DNA of 64,000 nucleotides from Globodera rostochiensis (taxonomy: Eukaryota; Nematoda; Chromadorea; Rhabditida; Heteroderidae). The stretch is from assembly GCA_018350325.1 (NCBI GenBank), contig JAEVLN010000036.1:318103-382102 (forward strand), given 5' to 3'. The position numbers and the translations under genes were made by a program. Below the pieces are notes generated by a model. The model ran no database searches. It had not been told where the DNA came from and was given only the letters and a program-made list of their open reading frames with translations. This document shows positions 11,159 through 23,160 of the stretch, piece by piece. Each line of letters begins with the position of its first letter. The stretch's first letter is position 1.

Positions 11159-12941
11159 ATGGACTTTGCCGAATGGTCCATCTCAGTTAAAATTCAAATT
11201 ATCTACTTATCCATTTGTATAAGCATCCCGTCAATGGCACTTTATGTGGCCGAAATTGTCACCATCGTTCGGCACAAAAAGTTCCACAATTCATTCTATG
11301 CGCTTTTTGTTATGCGCGCAATTCCGGTAACCAAATTCAAATTGGGCGGGACCGAATTCGGATTAGGTCTTGATGGCATAATTAAAAACAGAAGATTTTT
11401 AGCTAAAAAAATGTTTCAGGATTTGGTGTACGTTTTGGCCTCTTTCTACTGCAACCGATTGCCCTCCATAATCGGCTCGCTGTTGTACCCCATTTACTCG
11501 CAGTTGCCAACTTGGTTTTATGCAATTTCATTATTCTTTACCGGGCACACTTTCCAAGCGAATAATTTAGTCACTATTTTTATATTGTTGAATCGACTGA
11601 CCGCAATCATAATGCCAATGAAACATGAGAAGGTAGGTTTTACAATAATTTGAGTTGACCTAGACCGGGATTTTTGGGAAAACCTGGGACCGGGTTTGAT
11701 CGGAATTGTGAAAGATGGGTTTGGGACAGCATTTTAAACCGACATCCGGATTGACAATAATGGAGTTTTTTGTTGTGATGGGATGCCCCGGTAGCTCAGT
11801 TGGAAGAGCTGCCCACGGATTGGGTGGAGATCGTCGGTTCGAGTCCCACCCGGGGTCACCATTTTGCCTATTCTTTACTCTATAAAGGTGTCAAAAGCTC
11901 TTTAACCTTGTTGCAAATTTTTGACGCTTACCGAACTGTTTTTACACTTTTTTGGGGTTGACCAACATTTGAATGTATACATTTGTTTCAAGTTGTGGCA
12001 CAAATTTCTTCCATTTGTAACAATTTTGGTTTTGTGTGTGCCAACTTTAACGTGTTGGCCGATATTAAAATTGGATGGAATCATTAAATTAACCAACCCA
12101 AATTCAACTACCGACCGCAATTTCGTAATGTATGAAGCTGGAGATGTTAGTTTTGAATTAAATTAAACTTAAATTGAAGTTAAATTATGCTCAATCCGAT
12201 GTTTTCGAGTAAAATGTTCATTAAGGCACCGTACATCAACTATCTTACTTATATTTATACGGTTTTCTCTGCCATTTTTATGATTATATGCCTTTTGCTA
12301 AACGTTTGCACATTGGTGGCATACAAATTAAATGTGAAAAAAGTTGCCACAAATGGTAACATTAACGGTGTTGAAATGGAGAAGAAATTGTTGATTTATG
12401 CATTGGCAACATTTTTGGGTCATTTACTCGTCGCAAGCCTTTTTTTGGTAAATAAAATCATAATATTATATGTAATTTATATAAAAAGGTAAATTCATTT
12501 CTCTCGATTACATTGAATAGCCTTTTTTGATGCAAAATTCAATAATTAATTTACATCAGATTCTCGTTATTACAAACTTCGATGACCCAAAAATAAGAGC
12601 AATGCAGCTTGTCTACTATCCAGTGCTTATGGACACAGGTGACAAAAATTATTTAAGAAACAATTAGTTGTTTTCCTCCGAGACATGACATTAATTTCAA
12701 ACCCCCCTAATTACCAACAGGTACGGTAGTACTCTCCAGCTCTTTTCTGTTGTGGGCCAGCAGCACTTTTCGACAACAGCTGCTCAAAGATTTTGCCATC
12801 ATTCGCATAAACAATGTTCAAAACAATCGTGTCGATGCACAGGAAGGGCCCCGAAACAATAATCTTTGGGCCATAAAAGTTAGCCATCAAGTGCAGACCA
12901 GATTTAGCAGTTCCGTACACCAATTGCCCACGATTTCTTGA
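11159..12941 (+). CDS. Srg-like chemoreceptor C (intact)
   Basis: Complete six-exon model: 11159-11326, 11420-11632, 11993-12145, 12226-12447, 12560-12638, 12721-12941; 351 residues, all junctions in phase. The start MDFAEWSIS is shared with paralogues D and F. Diagnostic stretches are the TM1 region IPSMALYVAEIVTIVRHKKF, SFYALFVMRAIP followed by DLVYVLASFY at the exon 1/2 joint, NRLTAIIMPMKHEK, and the exon 3 ectodomain NSTTDRNFVMYEAGD with a possible N-glycosylation site. The C-tail is RFSSSVHQLPTIS. Expected at the sensory plasma membrane as a G-protein-coupled receptor. Intron 1 (93 bp) is a multiple of three with no stop, so a retained-intron form would stay open. Intron 2 carries a tRNA-like sequence. 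Confidence 0.88.
11785..11861 (+). other. tRNA-like sequence in intron 2 of srg C
   Basis: A-box (TAGCTCAGTTGG) and B-box (GGTTCGAGTCC) are perfect, a GCCCCGG/CCGGGGT acceptor stem and a GCTC/GAGC D-stem form, and ACCA is encoded at the 3' end. The anticodon arm folds poorly, with no U before a plausible anticodon, and the T-stem has a C-C mismatch. It is more likely a tRNA pseudogene or SINE head than a working tRNA. Confidence 0.55.
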
Positions 12942-15900
12942 AATTCAATTTAAAAACTAAAACAATGTATTTGTTTATATTTATGGTTATAAAAAGCTCC
13001 AATTTGGTTACGAATTTGCCCAGACTTGCTCAAAAAGGTGAAAACGATGCACCGTCAGGATTCAGATGGAATTGGGAATACTCAGCGGAATGACCCGGCC
13101 CCTGGACCTGACGTCTTTCACCCGAGTCTAGGTAAATTGCTCTCCGACACTTTTCGGAAAATTGCTCTCCGTGAGAAAAAAATATTTCTTATAACATTTT
13201 GGTGAGTGTCTATGAAGGAGTAAACAATTTTTAAAGTCCTTTTAAATTATTACTGATTTTTAAAAAAATTTTTAGATTGAAAACTAATAAGGAAAAAGTT
13301 AGAGGCTTGGGGTTCTTTAGGCTTCGGCCTAAGCCACCCTGGCTCGGGCGCGTTAGGCTTAGGCCTAAGCCATTGTTCCTGTTTATGGCTAGCAGTGGTG
13401 ATGAAAGAAAAGGTTATTAGTAAATTCTGGGATGAATTTTGCCATTTTTATTTTTTCTTACGGAAAGCAATTTTCCGCGTTGGAGAGAAATTTTCCGAGA
13501 GCAATTTCCGAAAATGGTCGGAGAGCAATTTACCAAAGAGCAATTTTTACCGGTGCCCTTTCACCCGAATTGGAGATTTTGGTGACAAAATGCTTTATTC
13601 TTCCGACGTCTCTCCGGACAATGAAAAGTAACAAGATGGAATTGTTCTGTTGGCTTTCTCGCTTACAAATTAGCCTCTCGAACTCCTCCGCGACTCTCGA
13701 CTCTCCCATCTCTTTCTTCTCTTGAAAAATGCCAAAATATGCTCGAAATTTGCAAAAATGCGCTCAAACCAACGCTAAAAGGCTATGTTTTGACCTTATT
13801 TTTGAGAAATAAGAGTGGAGGATGACCGGCGGTCTTTTTTTCCGCACTTTTTATTAAAAAAACACAATTAAAATTTATTAAAATTGTTCTGTTAATGAGG
13901 GGAAGGCCGTATGAAAGTAAAAAAATGCTTTTCGAACCTAAAACAAAACATGGAAAAGAAAAACACGGAGCCAACAATTTAACTGGCGGACTCATAAGAA
14001 TTTCCGAAAATAATTGCTTCCGCTTCCGATCCGAGTGTCGAATGGTCCGAGTGTCGAATAGTGGAAAAAATGTCCGATTGTCGAATAGAACTAAAAATGT
14101 CCGGATGTCGAAAATCTAAGTGTCGAATAAAACAAATACCGACCGAGTGTCGAATTCTTATTTTTCACTGCAAAAAGCAAAATCGGATCTTTTTATTTAT
14201 GTGCATACATACTAGAGACCGTTCGAGACGAGATCTCGTCTCGAGATCTCAAAAATCTCGACGAGATATCTCGAGAAATCTCTCTCGACATCTCGTCTCG
14301 AATAAAACTGAATTTTCGAGATTTTTCGAGATCCGAGATTTTTTCGAGAATCTCGTCTCGAGTCTCGCTCGAAGCTCAAGTCGGTCTCTAATACATACTG
14401 TTGTTAATTTAGTGTTATTTTTTTTAATTAGGATTCCGATTTTGTTCAAAAGAAGACGGGAGATCAAGTAGGTGTGAGTCATTAGGGAAATAATATTTCA
14501 TTAAGAAAAGGCAATAAAATCGAAAAATGCACATCTAAAGATCGGCGTTTCAATTGCTTCCAAAAAGTGCCCATCATAATTTTTTTTTAATAATGAATTT
14601 ATTACGCGTTTCCACGTGCTGATTCACCAAATACTAAGACTTTCGATTTTTGTGGCAGTATGTCCGGATCCGCTTTTCGTGTTTTAATTTAAATATCTTA
14701 ATTTTTTAATTATAAACTAGTGTGAATTTTAATAGAAAATCAAATTATGGTTCATTGATAAATTTTCTGTTGAAATATAAACAATTTAAATGTCCTTTTA
14801 ACAATTTTGTAAAGTTATTAAATACAAATTTATATTTAATTGATACAGTAGATAGTTGTCCTTTATTGGCACGTTTACATTAAATTACATGTGGCAAACA
14901 CAAAATGAAGAGGACCGTTTCAATAAATATCTAGAAAATCCACTCCGAATTTCAGCCATAACTGAATGATAATTTCTAAAAATTTTTCTTGATTTGACCG
15001 ATAATCTTAAATATTTCTCATTAACTCATTTCAGAGGATGCCAAAAATCATCAAACGAAGGCCAGCGGACCAGACGGTGGCATTATTTGTCAAATGAATA
15101 CCAGAGCTTGACAGCTGTTTAATGAATTGTTGCTGTTAATTTGGAGACAGATGTTCCGAGTTTTAGTCAATGTGGAGAGACTTTTTATTACGCAGGCATA
15201 ATTAAGTTATTAAAATGATGCACTTTTGGCTTTCTCAGAAAATATTTCCTAATTACATGCACTTTGGTACAGATTTAATAGGCTTACATGATTTTTTTAC
15301 GCGTTAATGGTCCTAAAAGTGTGAATTGAATTAAAAAAATGAGGTAAAGTGATCAGTCCCCAACAGGGCTGCGTCGAAACCTTTCTTCGAGGTTTTTCTA
15401 CCGGTTTTCTTACGAAAAATCGAAAGAGAAAATTCTTCGAAATTTTGTCGAAAGAGAAATTGTATCAATGAAATTTTGTATTTTTCGAGATACTTTACCA
15501 CATTTAGGCAAGGCAACTGTTATCGTTGGCTTATTGGTCTGTGTTCCCGTCACCGAAAATTCGTTGGAGGTTCAAACCCCCTCCATCTTATTGACATTTT
15601 CTTTACCCTTTACACTAATTTTGCCAAAAATCATTGGGAAAGAACCCCGGCGATAAACAATAAGCGCGGGCAGAAAAAGGTAAATATTAAGAAATTTAAA
15701 CTTATTTTTTTAAGAAAAGCTTAGGAATTTCACAAAAATTTATATTTTTTGAATGTTTTGTTTAAAAAATTTATCAAATAGTTTAAAAATCTTCAAAAAA
15801 AATTTTGCTTCCTCATTCCTAAAAAGCTTCAAAAAGTTACCGTATATTTTAAATTTTGGTTGCAAATCTCTTAACAGATTGAGTCAAAGATTCAAAAAAT

Positions 15901-16311
15901 TTCTCGGCGGCGCCTATCGGCACCGCCGACCCCTCCCCCCCCCGGCCCAATCAGGGATGCCAAAATACCCTAGCGGCGCCTATTGGCACCGCCGAACCCG
16001 CACCCCCTCTCTTAAAAATATTTTAGGAAAATAATGCGCACGAAAACAGAAAAAAATTTCTCTGATCGGTCGCGCTTTGTTAAATTTTAATCATGAAAGT
16101 GGGTTACTGTACTGGTAAGGCTGAATGATGTGACACAGGAGTTTGATTATCATTTAAACTCTTTTGGTTTACCGCCCTTTTAATTGTTTATAATTGGATT
16201 CCTTCAATTGCCCAATCGTTCATTCATTCTGTTATTTTAGCTACAATAAATAGCCAGAGAGTTTTAATGACTAAAGTCCATAATTTTAGAAAATAACTAT
16301 TTTGAATAGTT
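12942..16311. other. intergenic repeat-rich region between srg C and srd S1
   Basis: No supported gene. An inverted-repeat element spans about 13095-13570: GGTAAATTGCTCTCCGA on the left faces its complement on the right, with CTTTCACCCGA at both ends, and a TTAGGCTTAGGCCTAAGCC palindromic patch lies inside. About 14030-14150 repeats the word GAGTGTCGAAT. About 14860-15190 matches 44345-44690 in the same orientation. A tRNA-like B-box (GGTTCAAACCCCC) sits near 15566, and a GGCGCC(T)ATCGGCACCGCC patch near 15905. Confidence 0.5.
14213..14390. mobile_element. hAT-type MITE with TAGAGACCG ends
   Basis: Terminal inverted repeats TAGAGACCG/CGGTCTCTA are flanked by a perfect 8-bp target duplication ATACATAC (14205-14212 and 14391-14398). 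The interior is made of TCTCGA/GAGACGAGATCTCG words and is highly palindromic. It is non-coding. Confidence 0.85.
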
Positions 16312-18217
16312 ATGGGCACTTCCGTTGTTCAAATAATAAAGAATTCATTCAATTGGATTGGCTTTGGATTTGGCGTTATTTTGAATGGCATAATGGTCCA
16401 TTTAATTGTTCGGCACACGCCCAAGTCAATGCGTATGTACAGCAAGGTAATTATGATAAAGAAAAATTAACAAACTCACAATAAAAAGAACAATAATCGT
16501 TTTCTATCATTATCTTTCATTATACCAATTAGGGTTTGACAAACCCGGATATTATTCGAGTCCTAATTTTACTTAAAACATTTCCGAAAAACCCGGATAA
16601 CGGTCTCTGATGATCCGGGGTTGTCCAACCCTAATACCTATGCATAGAAATAGTTTGTAAATATAATTCAATTTAAGATATTATTGCAAACATGCGCAAC
16701 CGACCTTGCATTGCTTACAATTAATTTACTTTTTAATCAGGTTATAATAAAATATAACAAATACAAAAAAAAGAGCATTAAAAACGTTAATTTTTGTCAT
16801 TGTGATTTTTGCGAGGTCGGAAAATGCGACTATTTTCCGGCCACGATAGAGAGGGGGTTATGACAATAAAAGTGATGATAGGTACGTTCTCTTGACATAA
16901 ACTTTTGAACTTTTAAGTTTATGTTCACAACGGACAAAGGTGAATCAGAAGTGATTACGGGCGGTCTGATCACTTTCGGAACACAAAATCGGGGATGGAA
17001 TCTGTTGGCTTGGGTTTGCTGGATTTTTCTCGTTTATGTTTCGCTGTTTGGTTATGTGGCACAATTTATTTATCGCTACTTATTGCTGAACTGGTTGAAA
17101 AGCTTAAAAATTTTATAAATTAGAAATATTTTTAATAATTATCATCAATTAAGAGATAAAGGATATTCTTCATATTGAAAATATACAACTAATAATATTT
17201 AGGAACAAAACATTATCGACATTTAAATATTTTATTCTGTTTGGGGCAATGCTTTTCTTTCCATTTGTGTATTGTATCGATATATTCATTTGCTATTATC
17301 CACCAACGGACCACTTATATTTGGAAGATCAATCAGTAGCCGACATTCTTGCATTAAATATTACTGATCATATTGCACTGACTGGGCATTCGTTTAATGT
17401 AAAAATAAAATTATTATAATTAATTTAGTAATAAATATACTTAATCTATTTCAAAAATATTAAAATTGCATTTATAAGGATTGGAAGCAGACAATGGGAT
17501 TTTATTACATCATCATTGCTTGCACCATTGCGTACATAATTATAATCACATTGGCATTTCTGATGGACAAATTCTTGCAGGGGCGTTTAAAATTGGGGTA
17601 AAATAATTTTGTGGAATTAATAGTTTTAACAATTATTTAAGGGCGTCCTCAGCGCAAACCGTTAAAATGGTTGAAATGAATAAGCAAATTTCGCGGAATC
17701 TTATCATTCAGGTAAATTCTAAATATATTAAAATGAAGAAGGTTTCATGAAAAATTATCTACTAAAAAGCCAAAACGAGAGTTTGGCAAAAATAATATTT
17801 TTGCTAAAAATTTTTATTAAAAATTCAAAACCGGATTTTGGCAAAAAAAAAATCGTTTAACATCTTTAACAGACTTTGGCAATAATTGAGATTGGGCATG
17901 CCAACAATTTTTTCAAAAAACGAATTTTTTAATCTTGAATTTGATATTTGTTTTAACAAAATTCTTACAAATTTAAGGCATCAATGCCATTCTTTATATA
18001 CTTGTCAATGTTGTTTTTACTTGCCATTATTTTGTTCAAAATTAATGTCAGCAGATGGGATTGGCTTCAGTATTACAACATGCTTACGAGTATTCCGATG
18101 TTCTTACCGTCTGCTTTGAATCCAATTGTGTCAATCTGTATAATACAGTATTATCGCAAAGCTTTTGTAAATGGCTTTAAGCGCACAGTTACACATTTAT
18201 TTATAAATTCTAATTAA
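16312..18217 (+). CDS. Srd-like chemoreceptor S1 (intact)
   Basis: Seven exons: 16312-16446, 16678-16740, 16918-17093, 17203-17398, 17479-17597, 17642-17711, 17978-18217; 332 residues with every junction in phase. Key stretches are TM1 GFGVILNGIMVHLIVRHTPK, the tiny exon 2 ILLQTCATDLALLTINLLFN, a third exon ending in FGYVAQFIYRYLLLNW, the ectodomain CYYPPTDHLYLEDQSVADIL, and a C-terminal LNPIVSICIIQYYRKAF. The TPKSM...YS..LLQTC.TDL pattern and the NP-x-SI...YRKA end fit the Str-superfamily Srd group, a nematode chemosensory GPCR family not closely related to Srg. The exon 3 donor AACTG/gttgaa is weak but is shared by all four copies. Confidence 0.82.
16530..16633. mobile_element. hAT-type MITE (TAGGGTT ends) in srd S1 intron 1
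   Basis: A 104-bp insertion begins TAGGGTTTGAC and ends GTCCAACCCTA, flanked by ATACCAAT and ATACCTAT (8 bp, one mismatch). The interior repeats CCCGGAT-type words. The same insertion site is used in S2 and S3. Confidence 0.75.
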
Positions 18218-19210
18218 ATTATTCTGCTTGCATTTTTATGTTAAAGTAATTTAACTGGTAATTTTTGTTTTCGATTTATTATTTTATTTACGAGTCCCGC
18301 CACCGGCGTTTTTTGGGATGAGAATGATGCATCAGGAATGATAATTTTTAGGAATTTTATTACAGTGATGAACATTTTGCCAGATTTTCATTTAAAGAAT
18401 AATGACACCCCGACCGCGACCCCGTCCCCGCAAATTTATGCCATTTTTTGGGGTTTTCCCTGACATTTCTAACCCTGAAAACCCCATCCCCAACTCGTGG
18501 TTCATTGGCAATGTTTGTTGGTCGGCGGTGGATTTTAATTAACAAATATTTGAAAATTTAGTAAAATATTCTTTTAGTGGGGAAGGAGCACACGCGACAG
18601 AACCAAAATAAATTAAAAAAGTGCGCGCACTCAAACGGGTCCAAACCAGCGCTGGGCGAAACTCGGATCACACACGAACCCGAAACCCAAAATATCCGAA
18701 ATTTCGGGTCACACCCGAACCCGAACCCGGAATTTTGCCCAGGCTTGGTCCGAACCCAACCCGCAACAAAAGACTAGCGGGAAGACAAACCAATAGGTCA
18801 TCAATTCATTTGAGAGGATTCACCTAAAATGATTGGAATCAAAAAGCACGTCTCAACCAAAATTCAAACAGTAAATCAACATACCTAATCATTAAAATTT
18901 CTGATGCGATGGCCATTTTTTTGACAAAAAATGATAAAAAATTTACTAAAATGCTTAAAAAAAGTGTTCAAATCCATTGTTTGTAACAACAAATATAACG
19001 ATTGAAGCTATGTTACAAATCTTTGATTTTAATGAAAAAATGGCGAATTTGATGCTTTTTGGTGCTCACTGATGCTTTTTTCACGTTCTGATGATGCTTT
19101 TAAAAATTTTGAGATCATAACCCTGCTTATAAGTAGGGTTGTACGGGACAAGACCACCTTCCTCCCCATGGTTTTGTAATTTTGTCTAAGGCAAAAAATA
19201 AAATGAAACT
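18218..19210. other. 3' flank of srd S1 with dispersed repeat patches
   Basis: No gene seen. GAGTCCCGCC-ACCGGCGTTTT near 18290 is the common srd 3' flank. About 18640-18780 is an ACCCGAA/CCGAACCC word patch starting near CAGCGCTGGGCGAAAC, a hAT-like end. GATGCTTTT words recur near 19040-19110 and belong to a dispersed element also seen near 20640, 33590 and 48800. Confidence 0.45.
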
Positions 19211-19219
19211 TGTGAATTG

Positions 19220-19858
19220 CGAAGCGGGCCACTAGCGTCCCGGCCACTAGCGTCCCGGCCACTAGCGTCCCGGCCACTAGCGTCCCAGCCACTAGCGTCC
19301 CGGCCACTAGCGTCCCGGCCACTAGCGTCCCGGCCACTAGCGTCCCGGCCACTAGCGTCCCGGCCACTAGCGTCCCGCCACTAGCGTCCCGGCCACTAGC
19401 GTCCCGGCCACTAGCGTCCCGGCCACTAGCGTCCCGCCACTAGCGTCCCGGCCACTAGCGTCCCGGCCACTAGCGTCCCGCCACTAGCGTCCCGGCCACT
19501 AGCGTCCCAGGCCACTAGCGTCCCAACCAAAAACTAAAATTTTTGCTTATTCCATCGTTTTCAGCAAATAAAAAAACCTACAAAACCGATAGGTGGTAAA
19601 AAAATAATAAAAAATAATTGATTTTCAAAATCTTAGATTTGAACTGTAATTTAGTTATTAAAAAATAAAATAAAAAAATTTTTGGTTGGGACGCTAGTGG
19701 CCGGGACGCTAGTGGCCTGGGACGCTAGTGGCCGGGACGCTAGTGGCGGGACGCTAGTGGCCGGGACGCTAGTGGCCGGGACGCTAGTGGCCGGGACGCT
19801 AGTGGCGGGACGCTAGTGGCCGGGACGCTAGTGGCGGGACGCTAATGACCCCCTACTC
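19220..19858. mobile_element. foldback element built of head-to-head 15-bp repeats
   Basis: The left arm (about 19226-19525) holds about 20 copies of GGCCACTAGCGTCCC, some 14 bp. The right arm (about 19687-19852) holds about 11 copies of its complement. The AT-rich spacer is itself inverted at its edges (CCCAACCAAAAA against TTTTTGGTTGGG). A perfect 9-bp direct repeat TGTGAATTG flanks the whole unit (19211-19219 and 19859-19867), so it moved as one element; 9 bp is typical of Mutator-like elements. The left arm read backwards gives an open AGTLV repeat frame that is not a gene. Confidence 0.88.
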
Positions 19859-19884
19859 TGTGAATTGTCAACTAAATTTTTTTT

Positions 19885-20045
19885 AAAAAAGCGGAAAAAT
19901 TTAAAAGAATGTCTAGGATTGTTTACAACACCGTAAATGTTCAGAGAAAGTCAGAAAATTGTTACAGTGGGGATCTAAACCCCCATACCCCACCCACACT
20001 AAAACAGGCTCCACCTCTCACCACTACACCACATCCAAACGAGAT
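19885..20045 (-). repeat. tRNA-derived SINE-like copy
   Basis: On the minus strand, GGTGTAGTGGTGAGAGGTGGAG resembles a pol III A-box region and GGGTTTAGATCCCC a B box. They are followed by GAACATTTACGGTGTTGTAAAC, shared with the 51.65-51.79 kb copy (GAACATTTACGGTAGTGTAAAC). The same order of parts in two places supports a SINE family. Confidence 0.6.
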
Positions 20046-20109
20046 TCCAAAACCGGGATAATCCCGACCGATCCCGGCCGGAATCCCGATCCCGTCCTAC
20101 TCTAATTCT

Positions 20110-20600
20110 GACCAATCAAGAATAAATGTTTGAGACCCGACATTGCGTTTGGGTTGGATGCGGACAAATTTTTTTTGTATTTTTGAGATTCAAACGGCTA
20201 AATGTAATTTTTTTCATTTGTCAACATTTTCTTTGTCCAACAATTTTTTTTGTGCCCATTCAATCACGCACATGCCATTGTTGCTTGGTTAGCATTAAAG
20301 TGCAGTTTTTTTGCCATGATAAAATGACTAGTGAAGGCGCGGGTAGCGTTAGGAATCGATATAGAAGCTGTCACTAGCAGCTCCTTCCAATTTTGTTTCA
20401 AATCTTTTAACAAATTGAGTCAAAAATTCTAAATTCCCCCACCCCTGGGGCTATTTTTGGTACTTTTTGTTTGTTTGTTTGGATTAGTTTTAAATTAGTG
20501 TCCCACCTTTTCCTTAAAAAATTTTTGAAAAATCGTGCACAAATAATGATAAAAAAAATTCAATAAAATGCTCATTTGTTAAAATTGCTCAAATAAATTG
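20110..20600. repeat. duplicated block, inverted copy at 54.88-55.31 kb
   Basis: This block matches 54885-55315 in reverse orientation with few differences (for example CGATATAGAAGCTGTCACTA and CCCACCCCTGGGGCTA). Part of it (about 20150-20320) also matches about 46310-46465 upstream of srg H. No coding potential was recognised; it may be receptor 5' flank carried with duplications. Confidence 0.7.
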
Positions 20601-20856
20601 TTTCTAAGAACAAACACAACGAATGAAGCTCTTGTTTAACGGTGAATTTGATTCTTTTTGTGCTCAATGATGATTTTTACATTCTGAGATGTTTTTAGAA
20701 ATTTTAAGATCGGAGCCTGGTTTAGACAAAGAATGCTAAATGCCTTTAAGTGTCTGTCAGAAATTCAATTCAAATATTTATGTATGGCATTGATAAAAAA
20801 AAAGATAATTTGTTGTTTCAGTAATATTCTTATTGACCATTCTTTACTGAATAAAG

Positions 20857-22617
20857 ATGGACTTTGCCGATTGGTCCATCTCTGTCCGAATTCAAATCAT
20901 TTACTTATCCATTTGCATAAGCATCCCGTCAATGGCACTTTATATTGCCGAAATTGTCACCATCGTTCGGCACAAAAAGTTTCACAACTCATTCTATGCG
21001 CTTTTTGTTATGCGGGCAATTCCGGTAACTAATTCAAATCGGGCGGAACCAAATTCGGATTTTATGAAAAAATGTTTTTTAATGAGGTCTTGATGGCATA
21101 ATTAAAACTAGGGTTGGACGGGACCGGGACCAGTACTGAAATGGTCTATTTTTTCATGTACTAAAATTTTAGTCCTGGTTTTTAAAATTCCTTTAAAATG
21201 CCCTTATAATGGTCCCGGGTTTTTCCAAGCATTTTTTTTTCTTGTTTTTGTCTAGTAGTCACGGTTTTTTTTGACCGTGACCAAATTTAGCCCCGGTCAC
21301 GGGTTTTCCAAAAGTCCCGACCAAGTCCAACCCTAATTAAAAGTAAGATTTTTAGCTAAAAAAATGTTTCAGGATTTGGTGTACGTTTTGGACTCTTTCT
21401 ACTGCCAACGATTACCCTCCATAATCGGCTCGCTGTTGTACCCCATTTACTCGCAGTTACCGACTTGGTTTTACGCAATTTCATTATTCTTTACCGGACA
21501 CACTTTCCAAGCGAATAATTTAGTCACTATTTTTATATTGTTTAATCGACTGACCGCAATCATAATGCCAATGAAACATGAGAAGGTAGGTTTTACAATA
21601 ACTTGAGTTGACCTAGACCGGGATTTTTGTGAAAACCTGGGACCGGATTGATCGGGTTCGTGAAAATGGATATTTTTTGTGTGTTCATCAATATTTTTCC
21701 TGTATTTCCAGGCCTTGCCAAAAATTTTTCTATTCCAATATTAAAATGTATAAAATGTCTTTTAAGTTGTGGCGAAAATTGCTTCCGCTTTTAACAATTT
21801 TTGTTTTGTGTGTGCCAATCCTCACGTGTTGGCCAGTGTTGAAATTAGATGGGATCATTCTATTAAACAATCCAAATTCAACCACCGACCAAAGTTTCGT
21901 TATGTATGAAGCTGGAGATGTTAGTTTGAATTAATTAAAGTTTAATTGAATATTGTTTATTTAAAAACTTTTATTAAGGCACCGTACATCAGCTATATTA
22001 CTTATATAAGTACTGTCTTTTCCGCCATATTTATGATTATATGCGTTTTGATAAACATTTGCACTTTTGTGGCATACAAATTACATATGAAAAAAGCTAA
22101 CACAAACGAGAACAACTTTACCGATATTAAGAAGAAATTGTTGGTTTATGCATTGGCAACTTTTTTGGGTCACGCGCTCGTTGCAAGCCTTTTTTTGGTA
22201 AATTAAAATTGTTAATATTATTTATTTGTTTCGATTGACATTTAATGATCAATTTTGATGCAAATGTATTACAACAGATTATCCTTATTACAAACATCGA
22301 TGACCCAAAAACAAAGACAATGTTGTACGTCTACTATACATTGATTATGGACATAGGTGACATAAACCAACAATTGATACAATTATCGAACCCACTAATT
22401 ACCAACAGGTACTGTATTGCTTTCCAGTTGCTTACTGTTATGGGCCAGCGGCACTTTTCGCCAACAGCTGCTCAAAGATTTTGGCATTATTCGAATAAAC
22501 AATGTTCAAAACATTCGTGTCGATGCACAGGAAGAGCCTCGAAACAATAATTTCAGGGCTATGAAAATTAGTCATCAATTACACACCAGATCCATTCAAA
22601 TAACAACAATTTCATAA
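20857..22617 (+). CDS. Srg-like chemoreceptor D (intact)
   Basis: Six exons: 20857-21024, 21373-21585, 21767-21919, 21979-22197, 22278-22356, 22409-22617; 346 residues, in phase throughout. Exon 1 and exons 4-6 are nearly or fully identical in protein to srg F on the opposite strand. Exon 2 (DLVYVLDSFYCQRLPSIIGS) and its flanking introns are instead of the srg C type, which suggests a local conversion tract. Topology follows C: TM1 from IPSMALYIAEIVTIV, NRLTAIIMPMKHEK after TM3, an ectodomain with NSTTDQSF, and TM helices in exons 4 to 6. Intron 1 carries a 227-bp MITE absent from C. Confidence 0.88.
21109..21335. mobile_element. hAT-type MITE in srg D intron 1, with empty site in srg C
   Basis: TAGGGTTGGAC/GTCCAACCCTA ends are flanked by ATTAAAAC and ATTAAAAG (8 bp, one mismatch). 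The matching intron of srg C reads ATAATTAAAAACAGAAG with no insert, a related empty site. The interior is made of GGGACC/CCCGGTTTTT words. Confidence 0.85.
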
Positions 22618-23160
22618 ATTAAAAAATCCATCCACCACTAAATAACAGATAATCAATTTATAAACACAAAAATATTAAAAAAACTTACAAACATTGTTTT
22701 TGGGTTTTTTCTTTTTGTTGATGGAAATTCTTGAAATTTGTCACATTGTTTTCAGTCTCTCCTTTCCGGATTGTTGATTTTTGGACAATTTATTATAAAT
22801 TTGCTTTTTAAACCTAAAAAATTTAATTTTATTTTGTTAGAACGTTTGTGTAACTAAATAAATAATTAAATATAAAAAATAAAAAAGTTAATTGGCAAAA
22901 TAGCTCGTCAAATCCTCTGGTTTAAACAAAGTGTTATAACTAACAAATCGTTATTAACTTTGGGATCAGTAAGTAAAAAGTAATTTTAACTAGACTCTTA
23001 TTAAACTAGATTTTTTTCCAATATAAAAATTAAGAAAAATAAATTAGTGAATATTGCAATTAAATTTCATTTTAGTGCTAAACGATTTTATCTGTCTTTT
23101 TAATTGTCATCGACTTTTTAAATCGACAGCACGCAACATTAGAAAAAGTGTACTGTATAT

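Noticed and set aside
14061..14471. Arg/Ser-rich frame of 136 codons
   Set aside because: Produced by GTCGAAT and TCTCGA repeat words of a MITE and its neighbour; both strands are open.
19226..19855. CRISPR-like array (regular short repeats)
   Set aside because: Repeats are directly tandem with no unique spacers, arms are inverted, and the host is a nematode.
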